Shown here piece after piece: positions 1-9,866 of a stretch of DNA of 64,000 nucleotides; the stretch's first letter is position 1; each line of letters starts with the position of its first letter. The stretch spans positions 2,889,501 through 2,953,500 of the forward strand of contig NZ_CP142362.1 of assembly GCF_035918395.1 (NCBI RefSeq), in the 5' to 3' direction. The position numbers and the translations under genes were made by a program. Source of the stretch: Mycolicibacterium sp. ND9-15 (GTDB lineage Bacteria > Actinomycetota > Actinomycetes > Mycobacteriales > Mycobacteriaceae). Below the pieces are notes generated by a model. The model was not told where the DNA came from and ran no database searches. It worked only from the letters and a program-made list of their open reading frames with translations.

Positions 1-152
1 TCGGTCGACTCGCCAAACCGGCGGACGTGGGCTGGGCGGCGGCGTTCCTGGCTTCCGACGCGGCGTCCTACATCAGCGGCGCATCGCTCGAAGTACACGG
101 CGGCGGTGAGCCGCCACATTATCTGGCAACTACCACTGCCGACATCAAATAG
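1..152 (+). CDS. Short-chain dehydrogenase/reductase, C-terminal fragment (Rv3549c-type)
   Basis: Only the last 50 codons are in the window; the reading frame is open from base 3 to the TAG at 150-152. The residues include an FLASDAASYISG stretch followed by a Gly-rich EVHGGGE, which is the usual C-terminal end of classical SDR enzymes (after the active-site region, where the substrate loop and tetramer interface lie). The gene runs in the same direction as the next SDR, with 17 bp between them, so the two are probably co-transcribed. In M. tuberculosis two SDR genes, Rv3549c and Rv3548c, are adjacent in this way beside the steroid cluster, which supports the assignment. The catalytic residues are outside the window, so the substrate cannot be judged. 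Confidence 0.8.
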   Translation, partial: GRLAKPADVGWAAAFLASDAASYISGASLEVHGGGEPPHYLATTTADIK

Positions 153-169
153 GCAAGGAGACAAGGGAT

Positions 170-1075
170 ATGGGATTGCTCGACGGCCGAGTAGTCATCG
201 TGACGGGCTCCGGCGGCGGCATCGGCCGTGCGCACGCCCTCGCATTCGCCGCCGAGGGCGCGCGCGTGGTGGTCAACGACATCGGGGTCGGCCTGGACGG
301 GTCGCCCGCCGGCGGTGGTAGCGCCGCGCAGAGCGTCGTCGACGAAATCACCACGGCCGGAGGCGAAGCCGTGGCCGATGGTGCCAACGTCGCCGACTGG
401 GCACAGGCCGAGGGGTTGATCCAGGCCGCGGTCGACACGTTCGGCGGCCTCGATGTCCTGGTCAACAACGCCGGCATCGTCCGCGACCGGATGTTCGCCA
501 ACACCAGCGAAGAGGAGTTCGACGCCGTCGTCGCGGTGCATCTCAAGGGACACTTCGCGACCATGCGGCACGCCGCGGCGTACTGGCGCGCACAATCCAA
601 GGCCGGCAACCCCGTAGATGCCCGGATCATCAACACGAGTTCGGGTGCTGGCCTGCAAGGCAGTGTGGGACAGGCGAATTACAGCGCCGCCAAGGCAGGG
701 ATCGCGGCGCTGACGCTGGTGGCCGCGGCCGAGATGGGGCGCTACGGGGTCACCGTCAACGCCATTGCGCCGTCGGCGCGCACCCGGATGACCGAGACCG
801 TGTTCGCGGACATGATGGCGACCCAGGGCCAGGATTTCGACGCGATGGCACCGGAGAACGTCTCGCCGTTGGTGGTCTGGCTCGGCAGCGTCGAATCCAA
901 GGACGTGACCGGCCGCATGTTCGAGGTCGAGGGCGGCATCGTCCGGGTGGCCGAGGGATGGGCGCACGGGCCGCAGGTGGACAAGGGCGCGCGGTGGGAT
1001 CCCGCCGAACTCGGCCCGGTCGTCGCCGATTTGCTGGGCAAGGCGCGGCCAGCGGTGCCAGTCTTCGGCGCCTGA
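170..1075 (+). CDS. SDR-family oxidoreductase, Rv3548c homologue
   Basis: Predicted NAD(P)-dependent short-chain dehydrogenase of 301 residues, probably acting on an acyl-CoA or steroid-derived hydroxyl. The N-terminal TGSGGGIG motif (about residues 12-19) is the Rossmann cofactor loop, NNAG follows near residue 98, and the catalytic Ser and YSAAK are visible near residues 155-175. The C-terminus is about 50 residues longer than classical SDRs and ends with a WDPAELG segment that also occurs in the Hsd4A homologue at 54943-55860, so these two belong to one subfamily. The ATG at 170 has an AAGGAG ribosome site at 155-160. It follows the upstream SDR closely. Matched to Rv3548c by length, motifs and position next to ddn and fadA5. 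The physiological substrate is not established by the sequence. Confidence 0.88.
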   Translation: MGLLDGRVVIVTGSGGGIGRAHALAFAAEGARVVVNDIGVGLDGSPAGGGSAAQSVVDEITTAGGEAVADGANVADWAQAEGLIQAAVDTFGGLDVLVNNAGIVRDRMFANTSEEEFDAVVAVHLKGHFATMRHAAAYWRAQSKAGNPVDARIINTSSGAGLQGSVGQANYSAAKAGIAALTLVAAAEMGRYGVTVNAIAPSARTRMTETVFADMMATQGQDFDAMAPENVSPLVVWLGSVESKDVTGRMFEVEGGIVRVAEGWAHGPQVDKGARWDPAELGPVVADLLGKARPAVPVFGA

Positions 1076-1097
1076 TTCTCTCGGCGCCTGACCCGCT

Positions 1098-1139
1098 GGA
1101 CTAGAGCTTGGGCGTTCGATCCGTGTGATGGTCTAGTCC
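1098..1139. promoter_or_regulatory. 8-bp inverted repeat downstream of the SDR
   Basis: GGACTAGA at 1098-1105 and TCTAGTCC at 1132-1139 are perfectly complementary across a 26-base gap. The element lies between the SDR stop (1075) and the start of the secreted protein gene (1221). It could be a weak terminator or an operator for the downstream gene. The loop is long for an intrinsic terminator and there is no T-tract, so the role is open. Confidence 0.3.
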
Positions 1140-1220
1140 CCGAGCCTGATGCGATGCTAAATTTGCTCGCACGGGTGGAAGATGCGTCCACCGTCAGGGC
1201 ATGAATCGGGGGAGGCTGGC

Positions 1221-2756
1221 GTGGCCGCAAGACATCGCAGATCGTCACGCGCTTCGGGTGTCGTCGCGCGGGTTATGGGGCCCGGGAGCCTGGCGGCCAC
1301 GGCGGTAGCCGCGACCAGCATTTCGACGGCGCTGATGACCGGTACGACGACAGCGGTCGCGCCATCGGTCGACCTGGTCGCCTTGGTCACGCCGGCCAAC
1401 TCGACGGCGCAGATCTTCGCTGGAACGACGTACTACGGCACAAACTGGACGACGGTGTACGGCGACCAGGTCGTCGTGCCTTTCTTCAAGGGCCCGCAAG
1501 GGATCACGAATGCGATCATCGCGCACCGAGACGATCCCGACGAGACGGGTGTCGTGGCTTCCGGATGGGGGGCAGGCCAGACCGGCACCGCACTGAGCCA
1601 GATGACGTCGTCGGACAAGTCCAACGTCGCATTCGTCATCCTCGACAACAACAGCAACCGGGCCGGCGGCGGCTTCTGGACCACCTATGCGCCGTTTGCT
1701 CCGCTGCTGGGAACCTCTGCGGAACCGACGCCAAGTGATCTGGGTGTTCCGGCGCTCGATGTGGCATACGAGTACAACATCAACTCGAGCGCACCGGTCG
1801 ACCCGCTCAACCCGTTCGCTCTCGGGAACAGCCTGGTCGCCTATCTGTACGGCTACGGCGCGCAGGCGAACACCGTGATTCCGGACTCCGTGATGCAAGA
1901 GGCGCAGAACACCGATCCCGATGCCAAGCACTACGCCTATGTTGTGAATTCCAAAGGGGAGATAGTCGGGGACCCGACATACCTGCCCGGCAGCACGACC
2001 ACGTACGTCACGATCCAGTCGGAGAATCTGCCGCTGACCCGTCCGCTGCGGCTGTTTCCCGGCGGGGACATCGTGGCCGACGCTATCGATCCAACGCTGA
2101 CCCAGTTGGTCAACGCCGGTTACAACGACGGCAAAGGCTTACCCGACCGTCCCGCCATACCGGCGGATCCGACCGTTCCGCGGCCGATGCGGCCGGGCTC
2201 GTCGCTCACCGCATTGGGAGGCCTGCCGGAATCGATTCCCGCGGGGCTGGACCGGGGTGCCCGCACAGCGGTCGAGAACGTCAAGAACCCGACCAACTTG
2301 GTTACCAAGCCGCTCGACGAAGTCGGCAAGCTACCGGTGATCTCGTCCCCGGCTCCGCCGAACTCATCGACGTCGCCGAACGCATCGACGTCGACGGACG
2401 CATCGACGTCGACGGACGAATCGACGTCGACGGGCTCATCGAGGTCGACGAACGAATCGGTGTCGAGGAACACAATCGATCGCAGCAGTCCGAACAAGTT
2501 CACGCCCAAGCTGCGGGGGGACCGCAAGTCGTCGACCGATTCGTCGACAACCGGCGGCAACGGCCTGAAGAACTTCACCGACAAGATCAACGAGGCGGTC
2601 AACAGAGCGACGAGCGGCCCGACAGGCGCGAAACCGGCCGGCTCGGACGACACGAAGCCTGCCGGGTCGAACGACTCGAAGCCTGCCGGGTCGAACGACT
2701 CGAAGCCGGCCGGGTCGAACGACTCGAAGCCTGCCGGGTCGAACGACTCGAAGTAG
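1221..2756 (+). CDS. Secreted PE-PPE-domain (alpha/beta-hydrolase fold) protein with degenerate active site and repetitive tail
   Basis: Protein of 511 residues from a GTG start at 1221, chosen because GGGGGAGG (about 1207-1214) is correctly spaced; an ATG at 1182 would add 13 residues without a ribosome site. An Arg-rich N-terminus and a hydrophobic Ala/Thr segment (about residues 15-45) look like a signal peptide. Residues about 50-310 resemble the PE-PPE domain, an alpha/beta-hydrolase found at the C-terminus of some mycobacterial PE/PPE proteins: the landmarks PLNPFALGNS, ENLPLTRPLR and VNAGYND are visible. No PE or PPE domain precedes it. The expected nucleophile elbow GxSxG reads GWGAG (about 115-119), and the expected Asp and His regions read EYNIN and LYGYG, so the catalytic triad seems lost. 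The C-terminal third is Ser/Thr/Asp-rich low complexity ending in five 8-residue repeats. Confidence 0.72.
   Translation: MAARHRRSSRASGVVARVMGPGSLAATAVAATSISTALMTGTTTAVAPSVDLVALVTPANSTAQIFAGTTYYGTNWTTVYGDQVVVPFFKGPQGITNAIIAHRDDPDETGVVASGWGAGQTGTALSQMTSSDKSNVAFVILDNNSNRAGGGFWTTYAPFAPLLGTSAEPTPSDLGVPALDVAYEYNINSSAPVDPLNPFALGNSLVAYLYGYGAQANTVIPDSVMQEAQNTDPDAKHYAYVVNSKGEIVGDPTYLPGSTTTYVTIQSENLPLTRPLRLFPGGDIVADAIDPTLTQLVNAGYNDGKGLPDRPAIPADPTVPRPMRPGSSLTALGGLPESIPAGLDRGARTAVENVKNPTNLVTKPLDEVGKLPVISSPAPPNSSTSPNASTSTDASTSTDESTSTGSSRSTNESVSRNTIDRSSPNKFTPKLRGDRKSSTDSSTTGGNGLKNFTDKINEAVNRATSGPTGAKPAGSDDTKPAGSNDSKPAGSNDSKPAGSNDSKPAGSNDSK
2631..2750 (+). repeat. Five tandem 24-bp repeats encoding KPAGSNDS
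   Basis: Five in-frame 24-bp units at 2631-2654, 2655-2678, 2679-2702, 2703-2726 and 2727-2750, each translating to a variant of KPAGSNDS. The first unit has diverged; the last four differ by only a few silent changes. They form the extreme C-terminus of the PE-PPE-domain protein, followed only by Lys-stop. A shorter repeat encoding STSTDA-like units lies upstream at about 2365-2440. Near-identical in-frame units of this kind commonly vary in copy number. Confidence 0.9.
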
Positions 2757-2779
2757 ACGACGGCGGCTTCTGGCCGCGC

Positions 2780-4808
<2,029 letters not shown>

Positions 4809-4809
4809 C

Positions 4810-4823
4810 TAGAACACGTTTCA
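4810..4823. promoter_or_regulatory. KstR operator, fadA5 side
   Basis: TAGAACACGTTTCA fits the KstR consensus TnnAACnnGTTnnA (KstR is the TetR repressor of cholesterol genes, released by steroid acyl-CoA). It lies 10 bp upstream of the fadA5 start on the minus strand. Confidence 0.88.
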
Positions 4824-4888
4824 TTACTCTGACAAGCGGCGTTGACGACGTGCCTTTTATCTGCGCAGAAGGCATGTTTTACTGGCAC

Positions 4889-4902
4889 TAGAACACGTTG
4901 CA
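4889..4902. promoter_or_regulatory. KstR operator, cyp125 side
   Basis: TAGAACACGTTGCA fits the KstR consensus and lies 26 bp upstream of the cyp125 start. It is 79 bp from the box on the fadA5 side, so each divergent promoter seems to have its own operator. Confidence 0.88.
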
Positions 4903-4928
4903 ATTGTTGTTGCAGAGGAGCTCACCCA

Positions 4929-6209
4929 ATGCCTTGTCCGAACATCCCCGACGACTTCGATTTCCTCGACGCGACTCTCAACCTCGAACGCCTGCCGGTT
5001 GAGGAGTTGGCCGAGTTGCGTAAGTCCGAGCCGGTCCACTGGGTCGACGTGCCAGGCGGCACCGGCGGCTTCGGCGACAAAGGGTACTGGTTGGTCACCA
5101 AGCACACCGACGTCAAGGAGGTGTCGAAGCGCAACGACATCTTCGGCAGCTCACCGGACGGCGCCATCCCGGTCTGGCCGCAGGACATGACGCGCGAGGC
5201 GATCGACCTGCAGCGCAACGTCCTGCTCAACATGGACGCTCCGCAGCACACCCGGCTGCGCAAGATCATCTCCCGCGGCTTCACCCCGCGCGCGGTGGGC
5301 CGGTTGGAGGGGGAGCTGAAGGCCCGCGCCCAGAGGATCGCCGAGACCGCGGCGGCTCAGGAGAGCGGCGACTTCGTCGAACAGGTGGCCTGCGAGTTGC
5401 CGCTGCAGGCCATCGCCGAACTGCTCGGTGTGCCTCAGGACGACCGCGACAAGCTGTTCCGGTGGTCCAACGAGATGACCGCCGGCGAGGACCCGGAATA
5501 CGCCCACATCGACCCCGCCGTATCGTCAGTCGAGTTGATCCAGTACGCGATGAAGATGGCCGAGGAAAGGGCGAAGAACCCCACCGAGGACATCGTCACG
5601 AAGCTGATCGAGGCCGACATCGAGGGAGAGAAGCTCACCGACGACGAGTTCGGGTTCTTCGTCGTCATGCTCGCGGTCGCCGGCAACGAAACCACCCGAA
5701 ACTCCATCACCCACGGCATGATTGCGTTCTCGCAGCACCCCGAGCAGTGGGAGCTTTACAAGAAGGAACGTCCCGAAACCGCCGTCGACGAGATCGTGCG
5801 CTGGGCCACTCCCGTATCGGCGTTCCAGCGCACCGCACTGGAAGACGTCGAGCTGGGTGGTGTGCAGATCAAGAAGGGCGAGCGGGTGGTGATGTCCTAC
5901 CGCTCAGCCAATTTCGACGAAGAGGTCTTCGACGACCCGCACAAGTTCGACATCATGCGCGATCCCAATCCGCACGTCGGGTTCGGGGGCACGGGCGCGC
6001 ACTACTGCATCGGCGCGAATCTCGCCCGGATGACGATCAACCTCATCTTCAACGCGATCGCCGACACCATGCCCGATCTCAAGCCGATCAGCGACCCTGA
6101 GCGGCTCAAGTCGGGCTGGCTCAACGGCATCAAGCACTGGCAGGTCGATTACACCGGAAAGTGCCCCATGGCGGGCGGGCCCGCCAGCCCGGCGGCGAGT
6201 AACTTATAG
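4929..6209 (+). CDS. cyp125: Cytochrome P450 CYP125, steroid C26/C27 monooxygenase
   Basis: P450 of 426 residues, homologue of Rv3545c, which hydroxylates and further oxidises the terminal side-chain carbon of cholesterol/cholestenone to the acid. The I-helix oxygen-activation motif AGNETT is at residues 251-256, the K-helix ExxR at Glu288/Arg291, and the heme-ligand Cys360 sits in FGGTGAHYCIG. The N-terminal MPCPNIPDDFDFLD is typical of CYP125. The ATG at 4929 is preceded by GAGGAG at 4915-4920; an upstream in-frame start at 4842 would run through the KstR box and is rejected. First gene of an operon with fadE28-fadE29-chsH2-chsH1-ltp2. Needs a ferredoxin/reductase pair; fdxD at 54706 is a candidate partner. 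Confidence 0.97.
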   Translation: MPCPNIPDDFDFLDATLNLERLPVEELAELRKSEPVHWVDVPGGTGGFGDKGYWLVTKHTDVKEVSKRNDIFGSSPDGAIPVWPQDMTREAIDLQRNVLLNMDAPQHTRLRKIISRGFTPRAVGRLEGELKARAQRIAETAAAQESGDFVEQVACELPLQAIAELLGVPQDDRDKLFRWSNEMTAGEDPEYAHIDPAVSSVELIQYAMKMAEERAKNPTEDIVTKLIEADIEGEKLTDDEFGFFVVMLAVAGNETTRNSITHGMIAFSQHPEQWELYKKERPETAVDEIVRWATPVSAFQRTALEDVELGGVQIKKGERVVMSYRSANFDEEVFDDPHKFDIMRDPNPHVGFGGTGAHYCIGANLARMTINLIFNAIADTMPDLKPISDPERLKSGWLNGIKHWQVDYTGKCPMAGGPASPAASNL

Positions 6210-6245
6210 CGACTGCGAAATTTCCCGGTATCAAGGAGGATTCGG

Positions 6246-7307
6246 GTGGACTTCAGTCCAGACGAAGGGCAGCGGGCTGTCGCCGATGTGGTGACCTCGG
6301 TGTTGACCCGCGACAACAGCTGGGACGCACTGGTTTCCGGGGGGGTGACCGCGCTGGCGGTGCCCGAGCGTCTCGGCGGCGACGGCGTCGGCCTCCCGGA
6401 GGTGGCGACCGCGCTCACCGAGATCGGCAGGCACGGCACCGTGAGCCCGGCGCTCGCGACGCTCGGCCTGGGCCTGTTGCCGCTGCTCGACCGCGCATCG
6501 ACAGAACAGCAGGATCGCTATCTCGCCGGGGTGGCGAGGGGCAGCGTCCTGTCGGCCGCGCTCAACGAACCCGGGGCGCCGCTGCCGGACCGACCGTCGA
6601 CCGTACTTTCGCGGTCGACCAACGGGCTCCGGCTCAGTGGAACCAAGGTCGCCGTTCCCTATGCCGGGCAGGCTGATTGGCTCGTCGTCACCGCTGACAA
6701 CGCGGTGGTCGTCGTATCCCCGAAGGCCGATGGCGTCGTAATGGCCCAGACCCCGACGTCCAACCACGGCGACGAATACTCGGTCACGTTCACCGACGCC
6801 GAGGTCGACGGGGTGCTCGAGGGCGCGGACGCCCGCCGGGTTAACCAACTGGCACTGGCAGCGATCGGCGCGTTCGCGGCGGGGCTGGCGGCGGGCGCGT
6901 TGCGGCTCACCGCCGACTATGTGGCGAACCGGGAGCAGTTCGGCAAGCCGCTGTCGACGTTCCAGACCGTCGCCGCGCAGCTGGCAGAGGTGTACATCGC
7001 CTCCCGCACACTGACGCTGGTGTCGAACTCGGTGACCTGGCGACTGTCGGAGGGGCGTGACGCTGATGACGACATTGACGTGCTGGGATACTGGCTGGCC
7101 TCCCAGGCGCCTCCGGTGATGCAAATCTGCCACCACCTGCACGGCGGTATGGGGATGGACATCGCCTATCCGATGGACCGTTACTACTCCTCGATCAAAG
7201 ACCTCGCCCGCGTGGTGGGCGGTCCGTCACATCGGCTCGACCTGGTGGGAGCAGCGTCGGGCGAGCGATGGGGCCACGGCCGGAGGCCAGGGGACGACGG
7301 GAGATAG
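6246..7307 (+). CDS. fadE28: Acyl-CoA dehydrogenase FadE28 (ChsE1-type subunit)
   Basis: FAD-dependent acyl-CoA dehydrogenase subunit of 353 residues, homologue of Rv3544c. In M. tuberculosis it forms an alpha2beta2 heterotetramer with FadE29 that dehydrogenates the 3-carbon (isopropionyl) side chain of 3-oxo-4-pregnene-20-carboxyl-CoA. The sequence has the short N-terminal helical domain (DFSPDEGQRAVADVV), the middle beta domain and the C-terminal helical domain with NREQFGKPLSTFQ and the LHGGMGMDI motif. The start is a GTG at 6246 with a strong AAGGAGGA site at 6234-6241. The next gene starts 2 bp after its stop, consistent with stoichiometric expression of both subunits. Confidence 0.95.
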   Translation: MDFSPDEGQRAVADVVTSVLTRDNSWDALVSGGVTALAVPERLGGDGVGLPEVATALTEIGRHGTVSPALATLGLGLLPLLDRASTEQQDRYLAGVARGSVLSAALNEPGAPLPDRPSTVLSRSTNGLRLSGTKVAVPYAGQADWLVVTADNAVVVVSPKADGVVMAQTPTSNHGDEYSVTFTDAEVDGVLEGADARRVNQLALAAIGAFAAGLAAGALRLTADYVANREQFGKPLSTFQTVAAQLAEVYIASRTLTLVSNSVTWRLSEGRDADDDIDVLGYWLASQAPPVMQICHHLHGGMGMDIAYPMDRYYSSIKDLARVVGGPSHRLDLVGAASGERWGHGRRPGDDGR

Positions 7308-7309
7308 GA

Positions 7310-8473
7310 ATGTTCATCGAACTGACGCCCGAACAAAAGCAGCTGCAAGCTGAATTGCGGGATTACTTCTCGAATCTCATCTCTGACGAAGAGGCGAAGG
7401 AGATGGAGAAGAACCGCCACGGCAAGGCCTATCGTGCGGTCATCAAGCGAATGGGCTCGGACGGCAAGCTCGGCGTCGGGTGGCCCAAGGAGTTCGGCGG
7501 GCTCGGCTTCGGCCCGATCGAGCAGTCGATTTTCGTCAATGAGGCGCAACGCGCCGACGTACCGCTGCCGGCAGTCACCCTGCAGACGGTCGGACCCACG
7601 CTGCAGCAGTACGGCACGGATGCCCAGAAGAAGAAGTTCCTGCCCGCGATCCTCGCCGGCGACGTGCACTTCGCGATCGGTTACACCGAGCCGGAGGCGG
7701 GCACCGACCTCGCGTCGCTACGCACCACCGCGGTGCGTCAGGGCGACGAATACGTCGTCAACGGACAGAAGGTGTTCACCACGGGTGGCCACGACGCCGA
7801 CTACATCTGGCTGGCGTGCCGCACCGACCCGGAGGCGGTGAAGCACAAGGGGATTTCCATCCTCATCGCCGACACCAAGGATCCCGGCTACTCCTGGACG
7901 CCGATGATCCTGTCCGACGGTGCCCACCACACCAACGCCACCTATTACAACGACGTCCGGGTGCCCGCCGACATGCTTGTCGGTGAGGAGAACGGCGGAT
8001 GGAAGCTGATCACGACACAGCTCAACAACGAACGCGTGATGCTCGGGCCGGCGGGCCGGTTCGCCGGCCTCTATGACCGAGTGCACGCATGGGCGTCGAA
8101 ACCCGGTGGCAACGGCGACATCCCGATGAACCACGACGACGTCAAGCGCTCGCTCGGCGAACTCAAGGCGATGTGGCGAATCAATGAGCTACTCAACTGG
8201 CAGGTCGCCGCGGCGGGGGAGACCATTGACGTCGCCGACGCGGCCGCGACCAAGGTCTTCGGCACCGAGCGGATTCAGTACGCCGGGCGCCTCGCCGAGG
8301 AGATCGTCGGCAAGTACGGCAATCCGGCCGAACCCGACACCGCGGAATTGCTGGAATGGCTGGATTCCCAGACGAAACGAAACCTGGTGATCACGTTCGG
8401 CGGAGGTGTCAACGAGGTGATGCGAGAGATGATCGCGGCGGCGGGCCTGAAGGTTCCGAGGGTGCCGCGGTGA
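7310..8473 (+). CDS. fadE29: Acyl-CoA dehydrogenase FadE29 (ChsE2-type subunit)
   Basis: Acyl-CoA dehydrogenase of 387 residues, homologue of Rv3543c and obligate partner of FadE28. Typical ACAD order is visible: MFIELTPEQKQLQAELRDYF at the N-terminus, GVGWPKEFGGLG, the flavin-binding AIGYTEPEAGTDLASLRT near residue 120, and the C-terminal FGGGVNEVMREM. The ATG at 7310 is used; the frame is open 14 codons upstream but overlaps fadE28. The stop overlaps the GTG start of chsH2 (GTGA at 8470-8473), indicating translational coupling within the cyp125 operon. Confidence 0.95.
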   Translation: MFIELTPEQKQLQAELRDYFSNLISDEEAKEMEKNRHGKAYRAVIKRMGSDGKLGVGWPKEFGGLGFGPIEQSIFVNEAQRADVPLPAVTLQTVGPTLQQYGTDAQKKKFLPAILAGDVHFAIGYTEPEAGTDLASLRTTAVRQGDEYVVNGQKVFTTGGHDADYIWLACRTDPEAVKHKGISILIADTKDPGYSWTPMILSDGAHHTNATYYNDVRVPADMLVGEENGGWKLITTQLNNERVMLGPAGRFAGLYDRVHAWASKPGGNGDIPMNHDDVKRSLGELKAMWRINELLNWQVAAAGETIDVADAAATKVFGTERIQYAGRLAEEIVGKYGNPAEPDTAELLEWLDSQTKRNLVITFGGGVNEVMREMIAAAGLKVPRVPR

Positions 8474-9435
8474 CAGTCGAGGACATCAAGGCGGCCGCCG
8501 AACGGGTCAAGGCCGAAGGCAGGAGCAAGCCGCGGGTCGGCAGGCACCCGGTCAATCAGCCCATGATCGACCACTGGCTCGATGCGATGGGCGACAAGAA
8601 CCCCATCTACGTCGACGACGCCGCGGCCAAGGCGGCCGGGCATCCCGGTGCCGTCGCGCCGCCGGCAATGATCCAGGTCTGGACGATGATGGGGCTCGGC
8701 GGCGTCCGGCCGGACGACGACCCCCTGGGCAGGATCCTCGACCTGTTCGACGACGCCGGCTATATCGGCGTCGTCGCGACCAACTGCGAGCAGACCTACC
8801 ACCGGTATCTTCGCGTCGGCGAGGAGGTCAGTGTCACCGCGGAACTGACCGACGTCATCGGACCGAAGAACACCGCTCTCGGCGAGGGCTTCTTCATCAC
8901 ACAGAAGATCACCTGGACAGTGGGTGATGACGTAGAAAGCCCAGTCGCCGAGATGATGTGGCGCATTATGAAGTTCAAGCCGGCCGACAAGGATGGGGGT
9001 GCGGCGGTACCCGACGACCTGGACGCCGACATGATGATGCGGCCGGCGTCGTCGCGCGACACCAAGTTCTTCTGGGACGGTGTCAACGAACACGAGCTGC
9101 GCATCCAGAAGCGCGCCGACGGCACGTTGGTACACCCGCCAGTGCCCGCGCTCTGGCAAGACAAAGACAAGCCGACCGACTACGTCGTCGCCAGCGGCAA
9201 GGGCACCGTGTTCAGCTTCGTGGTGCACCATGCGCCCAAGGTGCCCGGTCGCACGCTACCGTTCGTCATTGCCCTCGTCGAACTCGAAGAAGGTGTGCGG
9301 ATGCTCGGGCAACTCCGCAACGTCGACCCAGCCACCGTGGAGATCGGAATGCCGGTTCACGCAACATATATCGACTTTCCTGAAGGCGACTCCGGTCCGG
9401 CGTGGACGCTTTATGCGTGGGAGCGGGACGCATGA
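8470..9435 (+). CDS. chsH2: ChsH2: MaoC-like hydratase subunit fused to DUF35 domain
   Basis: Protein of 321 residues, homologue of Rv3542c. Two parts are visible: an N-terminal MaoC-like hot-dog domain (about residues 1-180, with MIDHWLDAMGDKNPIYVDD) and a C-terminal DUF35/OB-fold domain (about 195-321). In M. tuberculosis ChsH1-ChsH2 hydrates the C17(20) enoyl-CoA, with the catalytic residues in ChsH1, and the DUF35 domain docks the aldolase Ltp2. The DUF35 part lacks the usual zinc-ribbon cysteines. The start is the GTG at 8470 overlapping the fadE29 stop, and its own stop overlaps the ATG of chsH1 (ATGA at 9432-9435). Confidence 0.94.
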   Translation: MTVEDIKAAAERVKAEGRSKPRVGRHPVNQPMIDHWLDAMGDKNPIYVDDAAAKAAGHPGAVAPPAMIQVWTMMGLGGVRPDDDPLGRILDLFDDAGYIGVVATNCEQTYHRYLRVGEEVSVTAELTDVIGPKNTALGEGFFITQKITWTVGDDVESPVAEMMWRIMKFKPADKDGGAAVPDDLDADMMMRPASSRDTKFFWDGVNEHELRIQKRADGTLVHPPVPALWQDKDKPTDYVVASGKGTVFSFVVHHAPKVPGRTLPFVIALVELEEGVRMLGQLRNVDPATVEIGMPVHATYIDFPEGDSGPAWTLYAWERDA

Positions 9436-9866
9436 GCGCGCGCACGTCGGATGTCGCCACCGGAGCGGCTCCGTCGATCTCTGTCGGCACCAAGCTGCCC
9501 GAACTCGCTCTCTACGGCGACCCGACGTTCATCGTGTCGACGGCCATCGCGACGCGCGACTACCAGGACGTCCACCACGACCGGGACAAGGCCCAGGCCA
9601 AGGGCAGCAAGGACATCTTCGTCAACATCCTCACCGACACCGGCCTGGTGCAGCGTTACATCACCGACTGGGCCGGTCCGACTGCGATCATCAAGTCGAT
9701 CTCGCTGCGTCTCGGTGTGCCGTGGTACGCCTATGACACGGTGACGTTTCGGGGAGAGGTGACCGCGATCGAGGCCGGCGTCGTCACGCTGAAAGTCGTC
9801 GGCAGCAACAGCCTGGGCGATCACGTGATCGCCACTGCCACTTTGTCGATCGGAGGCAACGCCTGA
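9432..9866 (+). CDS. chsH1: ChsH1: MaoC-like enoyl-CoA hydratase catalytic subunit
   Basis: Hot-dog fold protein of 144 residues, homologue of Rv3541c. It carries the MaoC hydratase motif DYQDVHHDRDKA (about residues 46-57), in which Asp and His are the catalytic pair, unlike the N-terminal half of ChsH2. It hydrates the C17(20) double bond of the shortened steroid side chain. The ATG overlaps the chsH2 stop by 4 bp and the stop overlaps the ltp2 ATG (TGATG at 9864-9868), so three genes of a single enzyme complex are translationally chained. About 15 residues longer at the N-terminus than the length I recall for the M. tuberculosis protein. Confidence 0.94.
   Translation: MSARTSDVATGAAPSISVGTKLPELALYGDPTFIVSTAIATRDYQDVHHDRDKAQAKGSKDIFVNILTDTGLVQRYITDWAGPTAIIKSISLRLGVPWYAYDTVTFRGEVTAIEAGVVTLKVVGSNSLGDHVIATATLSIGGNA

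Noticed and set aside
5462..6100. Long open frames antisense to or out of phase with cyp125 and most other genes
   Set aside because: Arg/His/Pro-rich translations without motifs or ribosome sites; they follow from high GC and third-position G/C bias.
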